A stretch of DNA of 64,000 nucleotides from Janibacter terrae NBRC 107853. Lineage in GTDB: Bacteria > Actinomycetota > Actinomycetes > Actinomycetales > Dermatophilaceae. The translations under genes and the position numbers were made by a program. The notes beneath the pieces were generated by a model, which searched no databases, was not told the DNA's origin, and saw only the letters and a list, made by a program, of their open reading frames with translations. Within the stretch, counting starts at the first letter, position 1, and each line of letters begins with the position of its first letter. Below are positions 34,072 through 41,891 of the stretch, piece by piece. The stretch spans positions 186,001 through 250,000 of the forward strand of contig NZ_BCUV01000006.1 of NCBI RefSeq assembly GCF_001591405.1. The letters run 5' to 3'.

Positions 34072-34908
34072 TCACTCCCGGGTCAGGAACTCCTGCAGCC
34101 CGTCGAGGTCGTCGGTGTTGATGTGGTCGACACCGGCCTCCTGCAGCTCACGCCACAGGTTCTCGCGCGCCTGGCCGTCCAGGTCGTTGGTCGCCCAGAA
34201 CCGGACCCGGTACCCGTCGGAGTGGGCCTGCTGCACGTACGTGTGCAGGCGCTCGCGCTCCGCGGCGGGCATCTCTCCGACGCCCTGCCAGGTGAAGAGC
34301 TTGGTCCAGTTCTCGCTGACGAGTGGCATGAAGGTCTCGTCGGCGCCGGAGCCGAGGTCGCTCGAGCGACCGTCGTAGAAGGAGTACCTCGTCGTGGCGG
34401 CGGCTATCTCCGCCCGCGGGCGGTTGCCGCTGATGACGGCCTCCACTGCGCGGTCCTTGACCTTGCCCCTGTGCACGCGGGTGAAGACCTGCTGGTGCTC
34501 CTCGAGCTCGTCCTCGACCGCCGCCCAGGTCGTCGATCCCTCGCTCTTGATGTCGATGAGCAGCTGGAAGTCCCCGTCGTAGCCCGGGTAGATCTCCTGG
34601 CCGCCCCGGCCGGCGATCTCGCTGAGCGGGTCGAGGTAGGCCTCCTCGAGGGTCGGGGCGTCCGCGAGCTGCCACGAGTCGTGCGCGACGCGGAGCTCAC
34701 CGTCGACGAGCCAGACGTCGGCCTCGACCGAGGTGAAGCCGTGCTCCAGCGCGTCCAGGAGCGGTCGCTCGTGCTCGTAGTCGTTGTGCGCGTGCGCCTG
34801 GGCCAGCGGCGTGCCGAGCTCGACGGGGGCAGCGGTGGCCGCGCCCACGGGCATGGTCAGGGCCAGTGCGCCGACGGTGGCCGCGAGGGCGCGGGTTGCG
34901 GGGGTCAT
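34072..34908 (-). CDS. Secreted PLC-like/glycerophosphodiesterase-family phosphodiesterase
   Basis: A 278-residue TIM-barrel phosphodiesterase. A signal peptide (RALAATVGALALTMPVGAAT) is followed by AHAHNDYEHERPLLDAL and FTSVEADVWLVDGELRVAHD (metal/catalytic His, Glu, Asp, His), DFQLLIDIKSEG and a C-terminal FWATNDLD. This resembles the AIM6-like branch of the PI-PLC/GDPD superfamily. It is probably exported and acts on phosphodiesters outside the membrane. AGGAG lies six bases before ATG 34908. Confidence 0.8.
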   Translation of the reverse strand: MTPATRALAATVGALALTMPVGAATAAPVELGTPLAQAHAHNDYEHERPLLDALEHGFTSVEADVWLVDGELRVAHDSWQLADAPTLEEAYLDPLSEIAGRGGQEIYPGYDGDFQLLIDIKSEGSTTWAAVEDELEEHQQVFTRVHRGKVKDRAVEAVISGNRPRAEIAAATTRYSFYDGRSSDLGSGADETFMPLVSENWTKLFTWQGVGEMPAAERERLHTYVQQAHSDGYRVRFWATNDLDGQARENLWRELQEAGVDHINTDDLDGLQEFLTRE

Positions 34909-35018
34909 GGGAGCTCCTCGGGAAGGGGGGCGAGATGGCACCCCCGAGCCTGCCGACAGCAGGTGTCGCCTCCGCTGACCCCGCGTGAACGTCTCCCGAA
35001 CGGCTCCCCGCACGAGGG

Positions 35019-36059
35019 TCAGGCCGTGCGGACCATGCCCGTCTCGTCGAGGAGCGGGTTGTGCGCGACGGGGACGCGCTCCCCTTCGCTCGGCGCGCCG
35101 GGGGCGGTGCCACCGGGACCGAAGGGGGACCCCCCGAGCGACTCGCGGCCGTGCGGCTGCAGCCAGCTGGAGTAGTCCGGCCCCGCGGGGACGATGCCGG
35201 TGGGGTTGATGTCCGTGTGGACCTCGTAGTAGTGGCTCTTGATGTGCACGAAGTCCGTCGTGTCACCGAAGCCGGGCGTGGTGAAGAGGTCACGCGCGTA
35301 GGCCCACAGCACGGGCATCTCGGTGAGCTTGGACCGGTTGGCCTTGAAGTGCCCGTGGTAGACCGCGTCGAACCGCGCGAGCGTCGTGAACAGCCGGACG
35401 TCGGCTTCGGTGATGTGGTCGCCCATGAGGTACCGGCGCGTCGCGAGGCGCTCCTCGAGCCAGTCCATCGCCGTCCACAGCCGCTCGTACGCCGCGTCGT
35501 ACGCGGCTTGGTCGCCGGAGAACCCGCACCGGTACACGCCGTTGTTGACCTCGGTGTAGACGCGCTTGTTGACCTCGGCCATCTCCTCGCGGAGGTGCTC
35601 GGGCCACAGGTCGGGAGCACCCTCGCGGTGGTACTCGCGCCACTGCGTCGTGAGGTCCTCGGTGATCTGCGGGAAGTTGTTGGTCACGACCTGCCCGCTC
35701 GGCACGTCGACCATGACGGGGACGGTGATCCCCTTCGGGTAGTCGGGGAAGCGCCGGAGGTAGGCGTCCTTGATCCGCGGGATCTGCAGCACCGGGTCGA
35801 GGTGGCCCTCGTCGAGGTCGAAGGTCCAGGAGTCGGCGTCGTGCGTCGGGCCGGTGACGCCCATGGAGATGACGTCCTCGAGACCGAGCAGGCGGCGCAC
35901 GATGATCGCGCGGTTGGCCCACGGGCACGCGCGCGAGACCACGAGCCGGTAGCGGCCCGGCTCGACCGGCCACTCGCTGCTGCCGTCCGAGGTGATCCGG
36001 TCCTCGATGTACGTGGTGTCGCGGTTGAAGTCCTTCTCGACGTATGTGCCCTGTGCCAT
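35019..36059 (-). CDS. Xi-class glutathione S-transferase-like reductase (likely mycothiol-dependent)
   Basis: A 346-residue homologue of glutathionyl-hydroquinone reductases. Motifs are VSRACPWANRAIIVRRLLGL (Cys-Pro-Trp-Ala active site), NNFPQITEDL, NNGVYRCGFSGDQAAYDAA, LMGDHITEADVRLFTTLARF and HIKSHYYEVHTDINPTGIVP. Actinobacteria use mycothiol, so the thiol donor is probably mycothiol (inference). ATG 36059 is chosen: TAATAT (36067-36072) lies seven bases upstream and overlaps an AT-rich palindrome, suggesting regulated expression. It may detoxify quinones. Confidence 0.88.
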   Translation of the reverse strand: MAQGTYVEKDFNRDTTYIEDRITSDGSSEWPVEPGRYRLVVSRACPWANRAIIVRRLLGLEDVISMGVTGPTHDADSWTFDLDEGHLDPVLQIPRIKDAYLRRFPDYPKGITVPVMVDVPSGQVVTNNFPQITEDLTTQWREYHREGAPDLWPEHLREEMAEVNKRVYTEVNNGVYRCGFSGDQAAYDAAYERLWTAMDWLEERLATRRYLMGDHITEADVRLFTTLARFDAVYHGHFKANRSKLTEMPVLWAYARDLFTTPGFGDTTDFVHIKSHYYEVHTDINPTGIVPAGPDYSSWLQPHGRESLGGSPFGPGGTAPGAPSEGERVPVAHNPLLDETGMVRTA

Positions 36060-36066
36060 GAGAGCC

Positions 36067-36072
36067 ATATTA
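36067..36072 (-). promoter_or_regulatory. -10 box of the Xi-class GST gene
   Basis: TAATAT on the minus strand, seven bases before the ATG at 36059. Confidence 0.5.
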
Positions 36073-36087
36073 GTTGAAATTTGAACT
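36072..36087. promoter_or_regulatory. Candidate operator, AT-rich imperfect palindrome
   Basis: AGTTGAAATTTGAACT is a 16-base palindrome with one mismatched pair of positions, in a sequence that is otherwise about 70% GC. It overlaps the first base of the GST -10 box and covers the spacer region. Its size suits a dimeric MarR- or HxlR-type repressor; the regulator is not next to it. Confidence 0.45.
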
Positions 36088-36585
36088 TTAATCCAGCCTC
36101 GCGCCGACCTGCGCGAAGGTCGCCGCGTCGAGGGCGACGATCCGCACCTCCTCGACCGCCGTCGACGCCCCCGCGATCGTCTCGACGGCCGCATCGATCG
36201 CGTCGCCCTTGGGCCAGCCGTAGATCCCCGCACTGATGAGCGGGAAGGCCACGCTGCGGGCGCCGAGCTCGTCGGCGACGGCGAGCGAGCGCGTGTAGCA
36301 GGAGACCAGCAGCGAGCGATCGCGTTGTCCCGCGGCATGGTTGGGCCCCACGGTGTGGATCACCCAGCGCGAAGGGAGGTCCCCCGCCGTCGTCCACCCG
36401 GCGTCCCCCGTCGCCAGCCCCTGCGGGAAGCGGGCGATGCAGTCCTCGAGCACCGCCGGCCCCCCGGCCCGGTGGATCGCACCGTCGACTCCCCCGCCGC
36501 CGCGCACGGCGGTGCTGGCGGCGTTGACGATCGCGTCGACCTGCTGGGTCGTGATGTCACCGTGGACCGCGACGAGGGAGGGCAT
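36088..36585 (-). CDS. Macrodomain O-acetyl-ADP-ribose deacetylase
   Basis: A 165-residue macrodomain. It has VHGDITTQQVDAIVNAAS, GGGGVDGAIHRAGGP (ADP-ribose loop 1 with catalytic Asp), VIHTVGP and AFPLISAGIYGWPKGDA (loop 2). It hydrolyses O-acetyl-ADP-ribose or removes ADP-ribose from proteins. ATG 36585 is three bases after the M20 peptidase stop, so they are cotranscribed. The stop is only 28 bases from the GST start, so the GST operator lies at the 3' end of this gene. Confidence 0.92.
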   Translation of the reverse strand: MPSLVAVHGDITTQQVDAIVNAASTAVRGGGGVDGAIHRAGGPAVLEDCIARFPQGLATGDAGWTTAGDLPSRWVIHTVGPNHAAGQRDRSLLVSCYTRSLAVADELGARSVAFPLISAGIYGWPKGDAIDAAVETIAGASTAVEEVRIVALDAATFAQVGARLD

Positions 36586-36588
36586 CGC

Positions 36589-37956
36589 TCAGCCCCGCGG
36601 CATCGCGCCGAGCCGGGCGAGCAGCAGCGCCTCGGCGATGCACACCTTCTCGAACTCGCCCAGGTGCAGCGACTCGTTGGCCCCGTGGGCGCGGGTGTCG
36701 GGGTCCTCCACGCCGGTGACGAGGATCGCCGCGTCGGGGAACTTCTCGGCGAAGGCCTGGACGAAGGGGATGGACCCACCGATGCCCACGTCGACCGGGT
36801 CGTTGCCCCACGCGTCGGCGAAGGCGGCCCGCGCCTCGTCGTAGACCGGCCCGGTCGCGTCCGCGGCGAAGCCCCAGCCCTGCTCGTCGAGCTCGACCTC
36901 GACCGTCGCACCCCACGGGGCGTACTCGGTGAGGTGGCGCTGCAGGGCGGTCCAGGCCTCCTGCGGGTCCTGGGTCGGGTTGAGCCGCAGGTTGATCTTG
37001 GCCCGCGCGCTCGCGGCGAGGACATTGCCCGCCTCGTCGACGGCGGGGGCGTCGATGCCGATGACGACCGCGGCCGGCTTGGTCCACAGGCGCGACGGGA
37101 TCGCGCCGGTGCCGATGAGCTCGGTCGCCTCGAGCAGGCCGGACTCCTCGCGCAGCCGCGCCTCGTCGTAGTCGATCTCGGGGGCGTCGCCATGCACCAG
37201 ACCCTCGATCGCGACATCGCCCTGGTCGTCGTGGAGGGTGGCCATGAGGCGGCACAGCGTGGTGATCGCGTCGGGGCAGGCACCGCCGAACATCCCCGAG
37301 TGGACCCCGTGGTCGAGGGTGCGCACCGTGACGACGGCGCGAAGGGAGCCACGCAGCGTCGTCGTGAGCGCGGGCGTGCCGATGGCCCAGTTGAGCGAGT
37401 CGGCGAGGACGATCGCGTCCGAGGTCAGCTTGTCGCCGTGCCGCTCGAGCAGCCGCGGCAGTGACTCGCTCGCGATCTCCTCCTCGCCCTCGACGAAGAC
37501 CGTCACGCCCACCGGCAGGTCGCCGGAGTGCGCCCGCAGGGCGGCGACGTGCGCCATGACGCCGGCCTTGTCGTCGGCCGCGCCGCGGCCGTAGAGGCGA
37601 CCGTCGCGCTCCGTCGGCTCGAAGGGGTCGCTGTCCCAGTCGTCGAGGTCACCCGGGGGCTGCACGTCGTGGTGCGCGTAGAGCAGGACGGTCGGTGCGC
37701 CCTCGGGCCCGTCGACGTGCCCGATGACGGCGGGGCGACCCCCTTCGCTGACGATCTCGACGTCCAGGCCCTCCGCGCGCAGCAGCTGCGCCGTGCGCTC
37801 GGCGGAGGCCTGCACGTGGGCCTGGTCGAAGGAGTCGAGGCTGACGCTCGGGATCCGGGTGAGGTCCTCGAGGTCGGCGCGCACCTGCGGCATGAGCTCG
37901 CGGACGCGCCCGCGGATGGCCTCGATCTGGTCTGCGGTGAGGGTGGTGTCGGTCAC
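36589..37956 (-). CDS. M20-family dipeptidase
   Basis: A 455-residue zinc peptidase (PepV/ArgE-like group). Metal ligands are in LLYAHHDVQPPGDLDDW, LYGRGAADDKAGVMAH and VFVEGEEEIASESLPRLL (catalytic Glu pair), with the dimerisation domain in the middle and NESLHLGEFEKVC (His) at the end. GTG 37956 follows TAGCGT by seven bases. Substrate probably dipeptides. Confidence 0.92.
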   Translation of the reverse strand: MTDTTLTADQIEAIRGRVRELMPQVRADLEDLTRIPSVSLDSFDQAHVQASAERTAQLLRAEGLDVEIVSEGGRPAVIGHVDGPEGAPTVLLYAHHDVQPPGDLDDWDSDPFEPTERDGRLYGRGAADDKAGVMAHVAALRAHSGDLPVGVTVFVEGEEEIASESLPRLLERHGDKLTSDAIVLADSLNWAIGTPALTTTLRGSLRAVVTVRTLDHGVHSGMFGGACPDAITTLCRLMATLHDDQGDVAIEGLVHGDAPEIDYDEARLREESGLLEATELIGTGAIPSRLWTKPAAVVIGIDAPAVDEAGNVLAASARAKINLRLNPTQDPQEAWTALQRHLTEYAPWGATVEVELDEQGWGFAADATGPVYDEARAAFADAWGNDPVDVGIGGSIPFVQAFAEKFPDAAILVTGVEDPDTRAHGANESLHLGEFEKVCIAEALLLARLGAMPRG

Positions 37957-37963
37957 GGGCCCG

Positions 37964-37969
37964 ACGCTA
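37964..37969 (-). promoter_or_regulatory. -10 box of the M20 peptidase-macrodomain operon
   Basis: TAGCGT on the minus strand, seven bases before the GTG at 37956. Confidence 0.45.
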
Positions 37970-38008
37970 TCGCGACCGGGCGGGTCCGGGACGTCCACCC
38001 GCACCACC

Positions 38009-38014
38009 TAGAGT
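38009..38014 (+). promoter_or_regulatory. -10 box of the DUF3043 gene
   Basis: TAGAGT seven bases before the GTG at 38022; predicted leader about one base. Confidence 0.45.
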
Positions 38015-38021
38015 TCTCCTC

Positions 38022-38609
38022 GTGTTCGGACGCAAGAAGGACAATGCCCAGGCGGTCTCTGCCGACCGCGCTCCCGGCGACCGCCCCCAGCGGGAGGGCG
38101 CCAAGAACCGCCCGACCCCCAAGCGCCGCGACCAGGAGGCCGCGCGTCGGCGTCCCCTCGTGCAGACCGACCGCAAGGCCGCCAAGGCCGCGGACCGCGC
38201 CGCCCGCCGCGAGCACGCGCAGAAGACGCGTCAGGCGATGATGACCGGCGACGAGCAGCACCTGCCGCCGCGCGACAAGGGCCCGGTGCGCCGCTTCGTC
38301 CGCGACAGCGTCGACGCGCGGTTCAACCTCGGCGAGTGGCTGCTGCCGCTCATGCTGGCGGTCCTCGTGCTCAGCCTCTTCGCCGCGGAGTGGGCGACCT
38401 ACGTCTTCCTCGCCGTCTACCTGCTGATCATCATCGCGGTCATCGACGCCGTGCTGCTGTGGCGCCGGACCAAGGCCAGGATCCACGAGCGCTTCGGCGC
38501 CGACACCCCGACCCGTGGCCTGGCCATGTACACCGTGATGCGCTGCTTCCAGATCCGGCGCACGCGCATGCCCAAGCCGATGGTCGAGCGCGGCGGCACC
38601 CCCCGCTGA
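38022..38609 (+). CDS. DUF3043 membrane protein
   Basis: A 195-residue conserved actinobacterial protein (counterpart of Rv2206 as I recall). A very basic N-terminal half (residues 1-100, rich in Arg/Lys, for example FGRKKDNAQ and RRDQEAARRRPLVQTDRKAA) precedes RFVRDSVDARFNLGEWLLP, two helices (LMLAVLVLSLFAAEWATYV, LAVYLLIIIAVIDAVLLW) and a basic tail. Function unknown. The stop and the opposing gene's stop sit in the small palindrome CTGAGGGCTCAG. Confidence 0.85.
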   Translation: MFGRKKDNAQAVSADRAPGDRPQREGAKNRPTPKRRDQEAARRRPLVQTDRKAAKAADRAARREHAQKTRQAMMTGDEQHLPPRDKGPVRRFVRDSVDARFNLGEWLLPLMLAVLVLSLFAAEWATYVFLAVYLLIIIAVIDAVLLWRRTKARIHERFGADTPTRGLAMYTVMRCFQIRRTRMPKPMVERGGTPR

Positions 38610-38613
38610 GGGC

Positions 38614-38826
38614 TCAGGCCTGCGTCAACGACATCGGGCCGTACACGACCTCCGACTCGTGCAGGAGGCTGACCTGCGCGACGCCGGCGTCGGCGAGGTC
38701 CTCCCACGACTCGGCGAACCACGCCTCAGCGTCCGCCTGCGTCGGGAAGGGCACGGTGTGGCCCGGGCCGTTGACCAGCGGAGCGCCCGAGGAGTCCTCG
38801 AGCCGCCAGCGGTAGGAGTCGCTCAT
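38614..38826 (-). CDS. Small conserved hypothetical protein after gcvT
   Basis: A 70-residue protein starting [17 protein letters not shown] with a central [19 protein letters not shown] helix and [14 protein letters not shown] near the end. This is a compact alpha/beta pattern seen in short actinobacterial proteins with no assigned function. Its ATG overlaps the gcvT stop (ATGA), which supports translation. Confidence 0.65.
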   Translation of the reverse strand: MSDSYRWRLEDSSGAPLVNGPGHTVPFPTQADAEAWFAESWEDLADAGVAQVSLLHESEVVYGPMSLTQA

Positions 38827-39932
38827 GCCTGCCTCACCTGCACCTGCACGAAGGGGGGCTTGGTCACCGTGGCCGCGACCTCGCGGCCGCGGACGTCGAT
38901 GACGACCTCGTCGCCGTCGGTGACCGAGCGGTCGAGGAGCGCGAGGGCGATGCCCTGCTTGAGGGTGGGGCTGAAGGTGCCGGAGGTGACCTCACCGACC
39001 TCGACGCCGTCGACGAGGACCGCGCAGTGGCTGCGCGGGATGCCGCGGCCGGTGACGAGCAGGCCCCGCAGGAGCCTGGAGGACTTGGCCACCCGCTGGG
39101 CGACGAGCGCGTCCTTGCCCCAGAAGGTCTCCTTGTCCCAGCCGACCGCCCACGCGGAGCGCGCCATGACCGGGGTGATCTCCGGCGACAGGTCGTTGCC
39201 GTGCAGCGGGTAGCCCATCTCGGTGCGCAGCGTGTCCCGGGCACCGAGACCGCACGGCAGCCCGTCGAAGGGGGCCATCGCCTCGACGATCGCGTCCCAC
39301 AGCTCGAGGCCGGCCGCGGCCGGCGCGACCAGCTCGTAGCCGCGCTCCCCCGTGTAGCCGGTGCGGCAGACGGTGATGTCGTGGCCCTGCCACTGCGCGT
39401 CGTCGTAGGACATGTAGTCGTGGTCGACGGGCAGGCCGAGGGCGGTGAGCACCTCGTCGCTCTTGGGGCCCTGCACGGCGAGGACGACGTAGTCCTCGTG
39501 CAGGTCGCTCACCTCGACGCCCTCGGGCGCGGCGTCCCGGAGCATCTGCACGACGGTCGCGGTGTTGGCCGCGTTGGGGATGAGGAAGACGTCGTCGTCG
39601 CTGCGCAGGTAGGCGATGAGGTCGTCCACGACGCCGCCGGACTCGTTGCAGCACATCGTGTACTGGGCCTGCCCGGGGGCGATGCGCCCGAGGTCGTTGG
39701 TCAGGGTGGAGTTGACGAGCTCGGCGGCCCCGGGCCCGGAGACCCGCGCCTTGCCCAGGTGGCTCACGTCGAACAGGCCCACCCGTTCGCGGACCGCGGT
39801 GTGCTCCGCGACGACTCCGCCGCCCGGGTACTCGATCGGCATCTCCCAGCCGCCGAAGTCGGCCATCTTGGCCTGCAGCGCCACGTGGCGCTCGTGGATC
39901 GGGGAGGTGCGCAGGGCGTCGCTGTCGGTCAT
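38823..39932 (-). CDS. gcvT: Aminomethyltransferase (glycine cleavage system T protein)
   Basis: A 369-residue folate enzyme that takes the methylamine from lipoylated H protein and makes methylenetetrahydrofolate and ammonia. Motifs are [89 protein letters not shown] and [18 protein letters not shown] 39932 follows TAGCGT by seven bases. It is a lipoate-dependent function near lpd, lipA and lipB. gcvH and gcvP are not in the window. Confidence 0.95.
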   Translation of the reverse strand: MTDSDALRTSPIHERHVALQAKMADFGGWEMPIEYPGGGVVAEHTAVRERVGLFDVSHLGKARVSGPGAAELVNSTLTNDLGRIAPGQAQYTMCCNESGGVVDDLIAYLRSDDDVFLIPNAANTATVVQMLRDAAPEGVEVSDLHEDYVVLAVQGPKSDEVLTALGLPVDHDYMSYDDAQWQGHDITVCRTGYTGERGYELVAPAAAGLELWDAIVEAMAPFDGLPCGLGARDTLRTEMGYPLHGNDLSPEITPVMARSAWAVGWDKETFWGKDALVAQRVAKSSRLLRGLLVTGRGIPRSHCAVLVDGVEVGEVTSGTFSPTLKQGIALALLDRSVTDGDEVVIDVRGREVAATVTKPPFVQVQVRQA

Positions 39933-39939
39933 GCGCCAG

Positions 39940-39945
39940 ACGCTA
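39940..39945 (-). promoter_or_regulatory. -10 box of gcvT
   Basis: TAGCGT on the minus strand, seven bases before the ATG at 39932. It is 18 bases from the opposing pepA -10 box. No glycine riboswitch is visible, and the predicted one-base leader would leave no room for one. Confidence 0.45.
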
Positions 39946-39963
39946 CCGTCTCGTCATCCGGGA

Positions 39964-39969
39964 TAGCCT
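39964..39969 (+). promoter_or_regulatory. -10 box of pepA
   Basis: TAGCCT, giving a leader of about 40 bases that holds GAAAGG before the GTG at 40016. Confidence 0.4.
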
Positions 39970-40015
39970 GCGGGAGGTACACCCACCGTTTCCCCAACCG
40001 AAAGGTGCCCCCGAC

Positions 40016-41500
40016 GTGCCCTCGCTGATCCATGGTTCCCGATCCTTCCCCGCGTGGTCCGGTCGCACCCTCGTGCTCGGGGTCACCGGCGCGGGCGACG
40101 CCACCGTCGTCGCCGGCGCGGACCTGCCCAAGGCCACGGCCAAGCACCTCGCGAGCGTCGTCCCGGTCCTCGAGGTCAGCACGAAGGTCGGGGACACGAC
40201 GACCCTCGCGGCCGTCCCGGGCGTCTCCGCGGACAAGGTCGTGCTCGTGGGTCTCGGTGAGGGCGAAGGGGGCAGCGACCCCCTTCGTCGTGCCGCCGGT
40301 GCCGCCGTGCGCGCCGCCGGCAAGGGCTCCGTCGCGCTGTCCCTGCCCCACACCGACGAGGCCGGGCTGACCGCGATCGCCGAGGGGGCCTTCTCCGGCG
40401 CGTACGCCTTCACCGCGCACAAGTCCGCGGCGCCGACCGAGGACCGCGAGATCACCGTCTTCTCCGAGCTCGGCCGCAAGGACTCCCCCAAGGACGTCAT
40501 CGCCCGCGCCGAGACCGTCGCGCGCAACGTCGCCTGGGCCCGTGACCTCGTCAACACCGCGCCCAACCTGCTCTACCCGCAGTCCTTCACCGAGCAGGTG
40601 CAGCAGGTCGCCAAGGCGTCCTCCGGCAAGCTCACCGTCGAGGTGCTCGACGACGAGGCGCTCGTCGCGGGTGGCTTCGGCGGCATCGTCGGTGTCGGCC
40701 AGGGCAGCAGCCGCCCGCCGCGCATCGTCACCCTCTCCTACGCGCCGCGCAGCAAGAAGGTCCCCCACGTCGCCCTCGTCGGCAAGGGCATCACCTTCGA
40801 CACCGGCGGCGTGTGCATCAAGCCCTCCGCCGGCATGACGACGATGAAGTCCGACATGGCCGGCGCCGCCGCCGTCGCCGCGACCGTCGTCGCCGCCGCC
40901 GAGCTCGGCCTGCCCATCGCGGTCACCGGCTACCTCTGCCTCGCCGAGAACATGCCCGGCGGCAACGCCCAGCGCCCCGGCGACGTCGTCACCATGCGCA
41001 ACGGCACGACCGTCGAGATCATCGACACCGACGCCGAGGGCCGCATGGTCCTCGCCGACGGCATGGCCCTGGCCGCCGAGTCCGGCCCCGACCAGATCCT
41101 CGACGTCGCCACCCTCACCGGCGCCTGCGTCGTCGCCCTCGGCCCGAAGATCTTCGGTGTCATGGGCAACGACGACGCCCTGCGCACCGCCATCACCGTG
41201 GCCTCCGAGCGGGCCGACGAGGCGAGCTGGCCGCTCCCGCTGCCCGCCGACCTGCGCTCCGGCCTCGACTCCGCCGTCGCCGACATCGCCCACAAGGGCG
41301 ACCGCTGGGGCGGCGCCCTCACCGCCGGCCTGTTCCTCCAAGAGTTCGCCAAGGACTCCTCCGGCGAGCAGATCCCCTGGGCCCACCTCGACATCGCCGG
41401 CCCCTCCTTCAACGAGGGCGCCCCCTGGGGCCACGTCCCCAAGGGCGGCACCGGCGTCGCCGTCGGCACCCTCCTGGAGCACCTCACCTCCCTCGCCTGA
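40016..41500 (+). CDS. pepA: Leucyl aminopeptidase (M17)
   Basis: A 494-residue cytosolic zinc/manganese aminopeptidase. The catalytic domain has LVGKGITFDTGGVCIKPSAG (metal Lys/Asp), MKSDMAGAAAVAAT, NMPGGNAQRPGDVV, and the family signature DTDAEGRMVL. It matches Rv2213 in position. A perfect hairpin made of CGAAGGGGG and CCCCCTTCG lies inside the coding region at 40264-40287. Confidence 0.95.
   Translation: MPSLIHGSRSFPAWSGRTLVLGVTGAGDATVVAGADLPKATAKHLASVVPVLEVSTKVGDTTTLAAVPGVSADKVVLVGLGEGEGGSDPLRRAAGAAVRAAGKGSVALSLPHTDEAGLTAIAEGAFSGAYAFTAHKSAAPTEDREITVFSELGRKDSPKDVIARAETVARNVAWARDLVNTAPNLLYPQSFTEQVQQVAKASSGKLTVEVLDDEALVAGGFGGIVGVGQGSSRPPRIVTLSYAPRSKKVPHVALVGKGITFDTGGVCIKPSAGMTTMKSDMAGAAAVAATVVAAAELGLPIAVTGYLCLAENMPGGNAQRPGDVVTMRNGTTVEIIDTDAEGRMVLADGMALAAESGPDQILDVATLTGACVVALGPKIFGVMGNDDALRTAITVASERADEASWPLPLPADLRSGLDSAVADIAHKGDRWGGALTAGLFLQEFAKDSSGEQIPWAHLDIAGPSFNEGAPWGHVPKGGTGVAVGTLLEHLTSLA
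40264..40287. repeat. CGAAGGGGG inverted pair inside pepA
   Basis: CGAAGGGGG (40264-40272), a 6-base spacer, then CCCCCTTCG (40279-40287). It uses the codons GAA GGG and CCC CTT, against the GAG/GGC and CTC/CTG preference of the gene. Same pair as at 53201 and 55478. Confidence 0.7.
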
Positions 41501-41519
41501 CGCCCCCGTCGCCTGCGGC

Positions 41520-41542
41520 GTGCCCCGGTCGCCTCCGGGCAC
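41520..41542 (+). terminator. Candidate terminator after pepA
   Basis: An eight-pair stem with one bulged C (41520-41528 with 41535-41542) and a 6-base loop, 20 bases after the pepA stop. Confidence 0.5.
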
Positions 41543-41565
41543 GGCGGAGGGCTGGGGGTGGCCCT

Positions 41566-41630
41566 AGGGAAAAGTCCGGACCGCTCTCCCTTCGCCTCGC
41601 GTCGGGTGCGCAGTCCGGACTTTTCCTTGA
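41566..41630 (+). repeat. REP-like element, copy A (inverted arms with AAGTCCGGAC)
   Basis: Arms 41568-41581 and 41613-41626 are a perfect 14-bp inverted repeat (GGAAAAGTCCGGAC) around a 31-base centre that begins CGCTCTCCC. The outer bases continue CTTGAGT on the right. It lies in the 391-base gap between pepA and lpd and is related to copy B in opposite orientation. Confidence 0.7.
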
Positions 41631-41710
41631 GTCGGGCCGACCCCCACCCTCCTGCCCGCGCCCTCGTCACGTCGCCGACGAGGCGCGACCCGGGGACGGG
41701 GGCCTGCGCG

Positions 41711-41777
41711 AATCAAGGAGAAGTCCGGACCTCCCGGACGAGGTGACCGGCGGGGAGAGCAGTCCGGACTTCTCCCC
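41711..41777 (-). repeat. REP-like element, copy B (inverted relative to copy A)
   Basis: Arms 41717-41730 and 41762-41775 are a perfect 14-bp inverted repeat (GGAGAAGTCCGGAC), again with a 31-base centre. Read on the minus strand it runs GAAGTCCGGACTGCTCTCCC and ends TCCTTGATT, the same order of blocks as copy A. The centres share GCTCTCCC and a CGGG block but otherwise differ. Confidence 0.7.
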
Positions 41778-41837
41778 AGCGCAGCCCTCGTGCCCCGGGT
41801 CGCGCCGGACGGTAGGGGGACCACGCGCACGAGGCCG

Positions 41838-41843
41838 TACGCT
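41838..41843 (+). promoter_or_regulatory. Candidate -10 box of lpd
   Basis: TACGCT, predicted start near 41850, leader of about 42 bases with AAAGGAG before the GTG at 41892. Confidence 0.4.
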
Positions 41844-41891
41844 GGGCCGGTCCGTGACCCCGGACACACCAACGCGCAAAGGAGCCTCGCC

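Noticed and set aside
39933-40015. Glycine riboswitch before gcvT
   Set aside because: The -10 box leaves a one-base leader, and no conserved aptamer helices are seen.
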